In this document: positions 25,534 through 36,300 of the stretch, one piece after another
Layout of the letters: every line of letters begins with the position of its first letter
Numbering within the stretch: position 1 is the stretch's first letter
Source: Microbotryum silenes-acaulis
Lineage: Eukaryota > Basidiomycota > Microbotryomycetes > Microbotryales > Microbotryaceae
Assembly (NCBI GenBank): GCA_003665825.1
Contig: QPFY01000009.1
Span: forward strand, 1,054,001 to 1,118,000
DNA length: 64,000 bases
Direction: 5' to 3'
The notes under the pieces: model-generated
The model's input: the letters and a program-made list of their open reading frames with translations, nothing else
Databases searched by the model: none
What the model was told of the DNA's origin: nothing
Translations under genes and position numbers: made by a program

Positions 25534-28500
25534 TTAACCACGACCGATTGTACCCATAAAAAGACTTTGGGTCCAAGTCTTCGAGCCCGACGCTGCGATA
25601 TCATCATCATACCTGCCCCGTCTATAAGCCATTCCGGCCGTGTTGCTCCTCTGAAGACCCATCGGCGTCGGATTCCTACTCCTAGTAGTCACCGACGCCA
25701 CAGCCCCAGCGACCATCCCAATCGGTCTTGTCAAGACCCTCCCACCCTGAGTCGACGAAGCCCCACTTGGCAAACCGGTGTAGGAGCTGGGCTGTTTGAG
25801 CACTCGTCTGAGTTCGGGAGCGGAGACGGAGGGGGCGGAAGATTCTTCGAGCTTGGAAACGAGTCGAGGTCCGGTGAGCGCTAAAGCTGCGTAGGCCTGT
25901 GGAGGGTCGAAGTGCGCTTGGGCGAAACGGAGATGAAGGAGTGCCTATTCAAGTGCTCAAGAAAGGTGTGATCAACTTCTGCGCAGAGTTCCAAGCTTGT
26001 CTCCTGACAACAGCGCAGCAAATCACCTCCTCGCACCCCCTGATCTGCCCCTCCAAAATACCCCTCGCAACCTCCTTCAAATCCTCCCTCCTCTCAACGT
26101 GGGCCCGCTCTACTTCGGCGCAGGTGATGTTGAGGATCGTTTCGCATCTCGAGAGACAATCTTGGTAGCGGTCGGCTTCTTTAGTGCATTGATCGATGAG
26201 ACGAGATAGGCGCTCGTGTTCGAGGAGGACGAGGCGGTGGGTTTCGATTAGGGGCTAGTGACGAGGAAAGAACTGGGTCAGTTGCGAGCTCATCGGGAAA
26301 AGAACGAATATTCTCTGTGTACTGACGAGGTATTGCGTATGTGGACGATCCAACTCCTTCAGCATCTCTTGTTGCTTCAAAAGGCTGTCTTGTGCCTGTC
26401 ATTCGTCGCAGCACGCATCAGCCCTCCGTCTCCTGGAGAACCAAGCTTGAAACGGATAACGTACCGATCCTTCCCACACCTCTCCCACCGCCGCCAAGGT
26501 TTCCCCCGTGGCTTGAACCGCTTTGGCCATGCTTAAGCTCTCTGCAATATGGTCTCAAACCTTTGTCAGCTGACTTTCAATCGTCTCTGGGGGGCGCAAA
26601 GGTAAGCTGACTCACCAGACTCTGTCGACTCCTTCCACGAGAACGCGCCTTGTTCGGTTTGGACGCACCACTGTTTGGCCCGCTCGTTCGAAGAGGTTGA
26701 CGTCCCTTGAAGTGCTCGAAATGATGATGGATCTTGAGAAGTGAATGGGATTGCGCGTCCTGCTACGAGTCGGACGAGCGATCGACCCAGTGAAAATATG
26801 GTCTGGGCAGTACCTAATGTACGCTTAGTCCGCTCAGTTCAGTGCGAAGGTCCCTTACCACTTTCGAAGATAAAGATCCACAATGATTTGACGTACCAAA
26901 GACCGCCTCCCTACAGTTCCCCAAACCGACTTCGACCTCCTTGACTCCATTCCCAAGTTCGACGGCCTTCGCGTGCAATTCAAACCTTTCGATCATCTCT
27001 CGAGCTTCATCGATATCGATGTTGTATTCGGGGTGGTAAACTCGGGAGAAGAAACTTGGACCGGTGGGAAGACCGGCCGACTGTTGGGATGGCAGGAGAA
27101 GGTGTTCCAATTTCTAATGTTCGGAATCGGAATTCAAACCCGTCAGTTTCGGGAGTGCTGCGTCGATCCGACTCAAAACCGAAGAAACCTTACCCCTTCA
27201 TTCTCAAGCATCAAATAATCCCTCAATTCATTCGTCCCCTTCAATACGGGATGTCTCACAACCCTCCTAATCCATCTTTGTAGATCCCTACACCGAGACT
27301 CGACGAATCCGCGTTCGAATCGACGGGCATAAGCGCGGCTCGGTAAGTCCGGAATGACGAGGATGGGGTAGGAAGCGCAGAGTAGAGTATGGAGGTGGAC
27401 GAAATGCGAGAAACGACGCGTGATGGTGATGGGGGGTGGAAGGAGGTTTTCGTCGGCAGAGTTGGGGTCGGAGTGAAAGTTGGTGGTGAGCGCATAGAGG
27501 GTGTAGGCTGAGCCTCGAGGGGGATGGAATATTTCAGGATCGTGGACGCGGATCGATAGGTCTGGTAAAGGCTCTTTCCAAGCGGGTCCAGACTACACAC
27601 TGGCCAGATGTGTAAGTCGACTCTTCCTCAAAGAGCCAAAATGCAGGTCAAAGTTCTCTTACCTCGATATGGAACAGTTGCACCTCCTCAGCATCCTCTA
27701 ATTCCTTCGTCGTCGCCTCCCCATACAAGATCCAATCGAGGATCTGGGCGTCCGCTCGAGTTTTGGGAACCAAGGGAGACGGGGTCAACGGTGATGGCTC
27801 CAAGACGAGTTCATTGACCACCAAGAGCCCGGGTTCCGGTTCCAGTGAAAGCGATAGGTTGGGAGATGACAGATCGATGTTGGGCGGTTCTTCAGGCTGG
27901 TGGGAGTCAAGGAGGGGATGGTCCCTAGCTCCCAAGTTGTCCACCGGTGTTTCGACCGAGCGTTGTTCTGCTTCTTCGCGCAGCCCATCCATACTCTCCT
28001 CTGCGTTTCGTTCAGCTTGAGCGATCATCTCTGACCATGCCGCCTCTGGATCCAGATTGTTGGATGGTTGAAGTGAAGCAACGACCTCATGCGCTTCGAC
28101 AAGGTGTTCACTCGACTCGCAAATCGTCCCTGTCGGTGGATCCGAATCCTTCTCCAACCCCTGCTCGTGATCTCCACCTAGTTCCGTGCGCGTAGATTTT
28201 TCCACACCCTCTGAAATAACTTCACCGAACCCATCCAACCCCCTATCCCCCTCCCTCTCCACCCCAACCTCCTCCTCCTCCTCCCCCTTCCCTCCCTCAA
28301 CAAAAGCATACCAACCCCTCGGTACCAACCCTCTCCCCTCCACCCCCTCAAATTCCCTAAAGCCCAAACTCCAACCCCCACCCAAATCTTCCAACTCGAT
28401 GAATAAAATTTCGCCTTTAGAGAAGGAAAGTTCGTTGAATTCAGAGTGGCCTTGGAAGGGGTGATGGGTTAGGGCTTTTTGTAGTGGAGGGGCTGAGGGG

Positions 28501-29258
28501 TGGGAGGGGGAGGGAGAGGGGGAGGAAGGTAATGAGGGGAGGTTGTTGAAGTAAGGGTATTGAGATGTCGGTATGAAGGGTCGAAGGGTCGAAAAGTCGG
28601 AGGATCTCGAAGGGGGGGACGAGGAGGAGGACCTTGCTGAGCGGAGGGTCGGCGCTTCGATCTCGCGGTTGGAGAAGATCGTGGGTGATGCCTTGGAATG
28701 ATCGAGTTTTGTACCGCTCTTGACAAACCCCATCGTCCCGAGTGAAAACTCGTCGACTTCACTCTGTACCTCCTTGCCGAGATTCGACGCACAGACCTCG
28801 TTCTTGTTCTTGTTCTCGTTCTCGGTCACCTCGGAGACAGTGCCGGACCTACTCGACCAAGTATCGGAGCTTAAACTCCATCTCGGCATCTGTGGATAGG
28901 CAGTACGAGCACCACCAGCTCCTAGCGCGAACTCCTCGACTAGTAGTTGACCCTTCTTGCCAGCTGGTTCAGATCCGACGACGTCCAGTTCGGAGTTGGT
29001 CGCACGATGACGAACGCCCACCTGAGCGAGGTTTCGCACCGAGCTGAGGTGCGCTGGTTTGGGAGGCCGGATCGGGGCGACTGTTATCAGAGGAGGAGGG
29101 GAGCCAACGATGGTGCGTGAGCTGAGTAGGTGCGGTGTCGTATGAGGTGGAATGTCCATCTCGGAGGAGCCTACACGACGATTCGAAGCTAAGGATCGAA
29201 TCAGAAGAGAAGGACCGAACGCGTCGCTACGCGATCGGGCCTCAAGAGTGGGCGGCAT
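25534..29258 (-). CDS. Sorting nexin with SH3, PX and BAR domains
   Basis: A membrane-remodelling adaptor of the SNX9 type, for endocytosis or endosomal sorting. Exons leftwards: 29258-27663, 27592-27194, 27113-26897, 26813-26616, 26541-26465, 26395-26327, 26254-26027 and 25944-25534; about 1064 residues, phases all closing. The SH3 domain lies at about 258-318 (ELSFSKGEILFIELED, GLVPRGWYAFVE). A long acidic disordered linker follows. The PX domain begins at about 545: an RRFSHFVHLHTLL core with the phosphoinositide-binding arginines, the proline-containing loop, then RDLQRWIRRVVRHP. The helical C-terminal part (exons 3-8, with LSRLIDQCTKEADRYQDCLS) fits a BAR domain. The final ~90 residues are basic and disordered. 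ATG 29258 is the first in frame; upstream sequence in frame looks like a 5' UTR. Confidence 0.85.
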
Positions 29259-29485
29259 CTCAACCGATCTCAACGACGCCGGACCGCGAGCGAAATCCAA
29301 GCGGTTCGTGCACGCGCTCCTGTTCCACGCACGCCAAGATCTCTCGGAAAAGCAAAAAAATAGTAAGAAAAATGTAGTGGGGTACAGAAGCCAGCGGGAC
29401 AAACGATTCCTGCAATGGCTACGAAAACTTCAGGCCGAAAAAAACAAACAATGATCACTACAATAGTACACGTCCCTCACACCAG

Positions 29486-30892
29486 TCAATGCCCGTGGCC
29501 GACCAAGCGCCCGAGCACCCAAGGCGTCAACATCCCCGCGACGACCCATACCGGTCCCCCACCTTTTCCATTCTCCTCTCCATCCTCTGCAGACTCACTA
29601 CTTCTCCCATGGGTAGAAGAACCCCCCTCAGTCCCAGTGTTCTCCTTGATCACGTGCGTAGCCACGAACAAGAACGTTCCTCCCGAGAAAACCAACGCTA
29701 ACCCAGTCCACCAACCAATCCCACGTTGACCTCCTTCCAATTCGACCCCCACGAGCGTCAAGAGTCCATAGGTCGTTAAAGCACCCAAAGGTGCTGCGAG
29801 GGAGAAAGCGAGGAGAGATTTTCGCAGGAAGGAAGGGCTTACGGATCGGTTCGAGCTAAGGAGGGAGGAGAGTGCAAAGGCGGCGGGGGCTTTGTGGACC
29901 ATGATGGCGAGGAAGATGATGAGTTCCAAAGATGTCGAGGAGGAGGCGACCTGGGTGACTGGTTGTTCGCCTGAAGGAAGAGAACTGGCGCCGAGGGAAA
30001 CGCCGTCGGCTAATGAATGGACGACCAGACCGATGACGGTCGAGATCGCCGAGGCGGAGGAAGAAGGGGAAGAAGAGGGTATCGGTTCATTTGGCGGAGA
30101 GGGGGGATGATGATGGGTAGGCGAGGACGATCTCGAGGGGTTGGCACTGGTGCCACCGTTGATCGAACTCGAGCTCGTCGGTGCGAGTGATTTCCGATCT
30201 GAGTTTGCTGTGCCCAGGTTTCCATTCTCTGCCCAATCATACTCGTCGTCCCCATTGCGGTGATGGTGATGGTGGTGGTGGGACGAGTTAGCGTTGAGGG
30301 GTTCGAGCTCAGAGATGGACGACGATTGACGTGTGAGGTAGCGGTGCCGATGGCGCGAGTTGGACCGGTCTAGCCTGCCGACCGAGGAGGCTGGGGGATG
30401 ACTATGGGTGTAGGTGTCGATGAGGTACCTGATCGGGGGACAGGGGCACAATGCAATGGGTCAGCACCGGTCTCTACATGGCGACGACGACGATGTGCAC
30501 TGACATGAGGAGGAATCCGGCCAAGAGGGCCAGACCAATGCTGGTGGGGTTGGAATGCGCATCATGTCGGTACGGGCTGCCCTGCGCCGATTCGTGTTGA
30601 GCGTCATGCTGGAGCGAGGACGAGTTGGCGTAGACCGCCGCGACACCTGGAAGATCGGACTCGGGTGGAGCTCAGCGTGTAGTCCTATCGAGGCGCAGGG
30701 CTGGATCGACTGTGACGACTCACCTTCGGGTATGACGATGGTCAGTGCTGCACCGACCAAGAGCCCGGTCGAGTAGACGGACAGCTGGTGCAGCCTCCGC
30801 GGCGAGAACCGAATCCACTGCGGCAACGACGAGGCGACGACGGTCGCGACCAGCATCACCGACGCGAGCACCAGCAGCCGAGCCAGACCCAT
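29486..30892 (-). CDS. ZIP-family zinc transporter, ZIP9 (SLC39A9)-like
   Basis: Moves zinc into the cytosol, across Golgi/secretory-pathway membranes if it behaves like ZIP9. Exons leftwards: 30892-30724, 30646-30505 and 30428-29486; 417 residues. The metal-site helices are diagnostic: VIGLVVHSLADGVSLGASS and FLAIMVHKAPAAFALSSLL, the second being the ZIP9 form of the HxxxE helix. A variable hydrophilic loop of about 150 residues contains several His clusters, including seven consecutive histidines near residues 154-160, likely a zinc-sensing or buffering loop. The N-terminal helix has the ZIP GLLVGAALTIVIPE motif. Divergent from RRP6. Confidence 0.9.
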
Positions 30893-31412
30893 CGCAGCTG
30901 CAGCGAGGCGTGGCGTGGCGTGGCGTGGCGTGGTCCGGGTAGGGTGGGTAGGCCTGTAGTCCGAGAGGTGCAGAGTGCTGCCTATAGTCGATGTTGAGTG
31001 CTCGACCTCGACCTCGACAGAGCACCGTCAGCCCCAAGACGGAGCCGGAGTATACGGCCTGGGTAACCGCAGCGGTGCACGGTGCTCACCGAGTCGAGTC
31101 TCATCCTGTCTCATCCTGTCTCGTCCTGTCTCGTCTAGTCCCGATCATCATGATTCGGCTGCCGAGCATTCCCACCGAAACAAACCCGAAAATTGAATCC
31201 GGCATTCCGAGCAACCGATAAAGTTTTCAAAGACTCGTTTTGCTACTCTATACGTTTCGCATAATTTTCGGCCGATGGCGGTGCGTGCGGGTGATCGAGC
31301 TCGGGGCCGGCTTCGCAAGCTTGACCAACCGCGCTCGGTAGCTCAGTCAGCTCTCTCCTTGTCAGCTCGCAGTCTCGATCCTACGCGCTCCCCTCCCCTC
31401 CACGGCAGCGTT
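30893..31412. promoter_or_regulatory. Divergent region between the ZIP9-like gene and RRP6, with short tandem repeats
   Basis: 520 bp. It contains five tandem GGCGT units at 30907-30931, close to the ZIP gene start, and four copies of a TCRTCCTGTC decamer at 31101-31140 (the last diverged). Promoter activity is inferred from position. Confidence 0.55.
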
Positions 31413-34400
31413 ATGGCGTCCACCCCCGCCGCCTTCGAGCTCTCATCAACCTACCTCGCCGCTCTCAGTGAAGCGCTCAGGCAGACGACCGCTCAAGCCA
31501 ACTCACTGCCCGCCTCGAGCGACCTCTCGTTCGAACGAACGCTCTCCCGCGCACTCGCCAGGAAGCTCGATGCCCACTCCGAACGAGTCCTCGCCCTCGT
31601 ACAGAACCTCCTCTCCTGGTCCACACAAGGCATCGAACCCAAGGCTTCCGCTTCCCAGCCGACGCTAGATGCCGATCTGCTCCACGACGGCCTGTACACG
31701 AACGTCGTCGATCGCCTCGAACCGCTGCTCGAAGCCGCCGATGACGAGCTCGAGATTCACTTAGGGGTCTCCAAGGACCACACCTCCAAACACGCCCCTT
31801 TACGCTCGAACGCACCAGCAATAAAGTCCAAATCCATAGCGGGACCTAGCAAGGATAGACTCGCGCCTCATCTGCTGCACGATCCCAATACTGTCAAACC
31901 ACAACTTGCATTCCCCGAACGCTTGTGTCTTCCGAGACCGGGTCTGGATGAACAAGTGCTACCACTCGAAGAACCTATTTGGAAACCGCTTTTGCGGCGC
32001 AAACTGCACTCGCTCTCCAACTCGAACCAGAACGCCGACGACCGAACCTTCTGGCTTCGAGTGGTCCACACACGACACACCGATCGCTTCTCCTCCATCA
32101 CCGGCACCGAACCACCCTCCTACCCCATCTATCTTCATCCGTATCAGGCCGAGATTGAACAGCTCTCCCCACCCGCGCACTATGCGATCCGACCGCCTCT
32201 TCCCCCGACACCCAAGGAGCACTCGTTCGACATCACACCCTTCGCATGGGTCGACGACGAGCAAACGTTCGAGGCGATGCTCAGTCATATCAGAGAGATG
32301 GGGGGACAAGGCAAGAAGGAGTTGGCGATCGATTTGGAACATCATGATCAGAGGACTTGGGGAGGAATCACGTGTTTGATCCAGGTCAGTCCCGAGTCCG
32401 AATTCATCCGTTCAATCCTCGTCCTTCTCATTAACGCAATTCCGCCGTCCAAATCAGCTGAGCACAAGAACCCAAGACTACGTCATTGACGCGCTCGATC
32501 CCATCATCCGCGACCTCCTCGAACGTCTGAACGAATTCACGACCGACCCCGACTGGATCAAGGTCTTTCACGGCGCCGCATCCGATATCATTTGGCTTCA
32601 AAGAGATTTCGGCATCTACATCGTCGGCTTGTTCGATACTTATCATGCGACGCGGGTACTACGTACGTACCACCTTTCAATCACTATGCCACCTCCATGC
32701 CTTTCTTCTTACACGCTTCGTGAACCCCCCCTCAGATTACCCACACCACTCGCTCGCCTCCCTGCTCGAAAAGTACACCGACTTTGTCCCCGACAAGCGC
32801 TACCAACTCGCCGATTGGCGCATCCGACCCCTCCCCGAGGCAATGCTGCATTACGCCCGTTCGGATACGCATTACCTTTTGGACGTATATGATCATTTGA
32901 GGATCGCTTTGCACGAGCTCGAGACCGAGTCCGATCGGACGTCCGAGGGGGAAGGGAAGATGCTCCTCGATGCGGACGAGCTTCAAGTCAATCCACTCTT
33001 GCGAGTATTCAATCTCTCCAAAACAGTCTCCTCCTCCACCTTCTCCATCCCCCCTTACGACTCTCAAACCGGTCACTTTGAAAATGGTTGGTTAGGACTT
33101 TTAGCTAAGAATGGTCAACTACACCATTACGCTTCCGCTTTATCCGTACCTACGCTTCCCGTTCGATCAGGTTGGGGACCCGGTCAAGTTCATTTCGACT
33201 TGATGAAGGTTTTACATCGTTGGAGGGAGGCCGTAGCTAGGGAAGAAGATGAAAGTACGAGTTGGGTCTTGTCGAATTGGGCTCTGTTCAATTTGGCGGA
33301 ACAGGCTCCTCGAGAGGTAGGGGAGGTTATGAGGATTGTTGGGGGGTCGATGGGGAGGAATGGAGGAGGCGTTGGGGAGGTGATGAGGAGGAGGAAGGGG
33401 GAAGTCGTGGAATGTATTTTGAGGGTTTTACGAGAGGTTGAGAGTAGAGGGGAGAAGAAGGAGGGTGAGGTGGTGGTGGTTAGTGAGGCGATGAAGGAGA
33501 GGGGCGAGGCGGCGAGCGAACCCGTCGTTAGGCCGGTGGTGGAGAGCTTGTGGAGTGATGCCGTTGAAGAGGTGGCCGAGGTCAAGGTCGTTGCCAAGTC
33601 GTCGTTTTTTGGAGGGTCGAACAAGGCTTCAACGTCAACTTTGTCGACTCAGAATCTTGTCGCTTCAAAAAGTGGATTCTTTGGCTCTTCCTCGTCAAAG
33701 AAGATTCCCGCACCGACAGTTCGAAATTCGGCGGATCTGACACCTCAACGTGCGGCTGCGATCGCTAGGATCCATTCGTCATTGTTGCTCGGGGGTGGAT
33801 TGGCGTCGGTGAGTGGACCGCGTCGACCGCTTGGAGATGGGCTTTACTCGGACAGAGAGCTGATCTCTCTCTTGCTGTGCTCGCAGTCTTTGCAAGGCGC
33901 CAAGGTACCTGAGCCTCAAGCTCCCCCTCCAGTGGATACTTCCGTCGATACGAACGATTCAGAAACCCACGCCAGCGCACTGACAGGCGACCACTCCTTC
34001 ATCCCCTTCGGCGAACGAACGACGAAGGACGTTCCTACACCATCCACATCAAAGCCGGAACCCGCACCAAAGCGTTCAGACAAGGACGTGATTGTCGTTT
34101 CCTCCCTCGCGGACAAACCCAAGAAGAAGAAGCGAGCGTTACCCTCGCCTTCGAATGAGGGTGACCTAACCCCATCGACCGCGCCGAGTGCCTCGACTGT
34201 GACTTCATCCTCGGCTAAACTGAATAAACCCTCCCCTTCCAAGAAACCCAAGCGTTCAATGCTCGAAGTCGAACCGCACGACTACTCTACCTCGAAATCG
34301 ATCCTCGACGCCGATCCTGCCTCCGTTGCCTCCCTGACCCAAGGTAAAAAAGGGAAGAAGAAGGCTAAAGAAACGATAGGTCGAGCGGCGAAGGGTTTCG

Positions 34401-34486
34401 TGGTGGATACGAGTGAGTTTAGGAGGGAACCGAGGGTCAATAAAGCACCCAAGAAGGGGAACGTGTCGAGAAGTTTCGCAAAGTAG
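31413..34486 (+). CDS. RRP6: Exosome-associated 3'-5' exoribonuclease Rrp6 (EXOSC10)
   Basis: Nuclear exosome exonuclease that trims rRNA and snoRNA 3' ends and degrades aberrant RNA. Exons 31413-32384, 32458-32662 and 32736-34486; about 975 residues. The N-terminus has the PMC2NT region (about residues 10-100). The DEDD-Y nuclease runs from about 300: [20 protein letters not shown] carries the first Asp-Glu pair, [20 protein letters not shown] the second Asp, and [17 protein letters not shown] the last Asp and the Tyr. An HRDC domain follows at about 545-625 ([20 protein letters not shown]). The last ~300 residues are disordered and end in lysine-rich segments expected for RNA or Rrp47/exosome contacts. 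Codon phases agree at both introns. Confidence 0.95.
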
Positions 34487-34538
34487 AATTAGAGGGGGCT
34501 TGATGGGTATTGTAATAGCATCCTAACATGTCTTTCAT

Positions 34539-35987
34539 CTAGAATTGCCCTTTTTGTTCCGGGACCGTGAACCCCAATTTGCCCGTCTCGAGTCCTTGTT
34601 TGAGATTCCTCAAACACACCGCTTCCATCTCCTCCTGCGTCTCGTACGTCAAAGTACCTACATGAGGTAAGAGAAAGGCTTTCTCGGACTTGAGGAGCCC
34701 TTCATGGATCTTGGGTTCGAATTCGTACACGTCCAAACCACAACCCGCGATCTCGCCTTTTTCCAAAGCTTCGACGAGCGCGGTTTCATCCACTACGGGT
34801 CCTCGGGAAGTATTGATAAGGATCGAAGACGACTTCATCATCTTGAACTCGTTCGCTCCAATAAGATGATGCGTCTTCGGGTTTAGAGGAACGTTAACTG
34901 AAACGACGTCCGACGTTTTCAACAATTGTTCCATCTTTGCGACGTAGATCGCCCCCGCTTCCAATTCCTCCTCCAATCGATTCCGATTATGGTACCTCAA
35001 TTCCATTCCCAAACTTTTACACCTCTTCGCGAAAGCCCTTCCGATCCCTCCCATCCCTATGATACCCAAGACCTTACCACAAGGATCATGGGACAGTTTC
35101 AAATCGGCGTTGAAGGTGCCTGATCGGAGGGAGGTTTGGGCAAGACCGAATTGACGTAAGGAACCGAGGAGGAGGAAAAGCGCCGTATCGGCCGTGGCGT
35201 CGTCGACTGCTACGGGAACGTTCGAGACTTGAATGTGGCGCGAGGTGCAGGAAGGGATGTCGACTATGTGGGAAGAAGGGATCGGTCAGCCTGAGTGGGG
35301 GGGGGGGGAGCTCAGAGTGAGATCGCCCTCCGAGTACTGACTTTGATCGTAGCCAGCTCCGTTGTGGGTGACGAATTTCTGTCAAAGCGTTCGGCATTAC
35401 ACCAAAGCATCAGTATACAGAACGTATTCCCTTTTCGTAGTAGATCGAAGACCTCTGACCAGCTTCTTCGGCAACGCCTGCACCAATTCATGATCGAACC
35501 TGCCCGTAACTTTGGTCGAAGCGCCTTTGAAATGACGATACATTCCTGCCACGCTCGCGTACTTGTTCTCCGAGGCGCAATCTTGAATAAACTCCTCGCG
35601 CGTTTTGGAGGAAAGCGGCTACGGGTTGGCGGAAAAACAAAGAAAAAAACCCGCTGGTCAGTACGCTCGAGCATCATTCAAGTGGGGGGTTGGACCCGGA
35701 CCAGTTGGGGAAACTGCCCCCTGAGCTCGACTGACAATCATTTCGTAGCGCGAAGCCAGATCCGCATAGTCCTTCTTGGCCAAAATGATCTCATCCATCA
35801 TTAGGATCTTTTGTTTCAAGCCCTGCCCGTTACTCGATGATGCAGATACTCTTGTGACAGCGCCGGAGTGGAATGACCGCGGGAAGATCATGGCGTGGGC
35901 GAAGCTGCTACAGCATGTAGTGGCGGAGGAGCAGGACCTGGTTTTGCTCAGGAGGTGTCTTGATGTTGATGCGAGGGAGAAGGACAT
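34539..35987 (-). CDS. D-isomer-specific 2-hydroxyacid dehydrogenase (glyoxylate/hydroxypyruvate reductase-like)
   Basis: NAD(P)H-dependent reductase of 2-oxoacids such as glyoxylate, related to yeast Gor1. Exons leftwards: 35987-35736, 35618-35460, 35378-35342 and 35263-34539; 390 residues. The Rossmann motif is VLGIIGMGGIGRAFAKRC. The catalytic arginine is in ILINTSRGPVVDE, the glutamate in the CGLDVYEFEP segment, and the histidine in LLPHVGTLTYET. KFVTHNGAGYDQ is the substrate-side loop, formed by the 37-nt exon 3. The first ~50 residues are rich in Ser, Arg and Cys with almost no acids (HLLSKTRSCSS, RSFHSGAVTRV), which suggests a mitochondrial presequence. The third intron contains a run of 12 G near 35297-35308. 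Only 52 bp separate its stop from that of RRP6 (convergent). Confidence 0.9.
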
Positions 35988-36300
35988 GGTCACCGCTTGA
36001 CTCGGCGGTGTTTCTTGGAGAACGAGGACGAGCGAGCAAAGGCCAAGCTTCGGACTTGTCGATCGGCTTTCGGCAACCCATCGTTTCCCATTAGTCCGGC
36101 CTATCCCGGCATCACGTCAGACGGATATTATCGGATGTCTATATACTGCACAATCTCTCAACAAGGCTCACACCAAGCCCAATGTGACAAGAAAACCAAC
36201 TTCATTTTGTGGTCATTTTCATCACACCGCCTCAGATTTATCAAACATCCCAAGTCGCCCAGAAACCATTGCATCTCCCCCACCGTTCTCAATTGTCCGC

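Noticed and set aside
29259..29402. Upstream extension of the sorting nexin with a hydrophobic N-terminus
   Set aside because: It opens only with TTG, and the hydrophobic stretch looks like a translated T-rich 5' UTR; the first ATG in frame is 29258.
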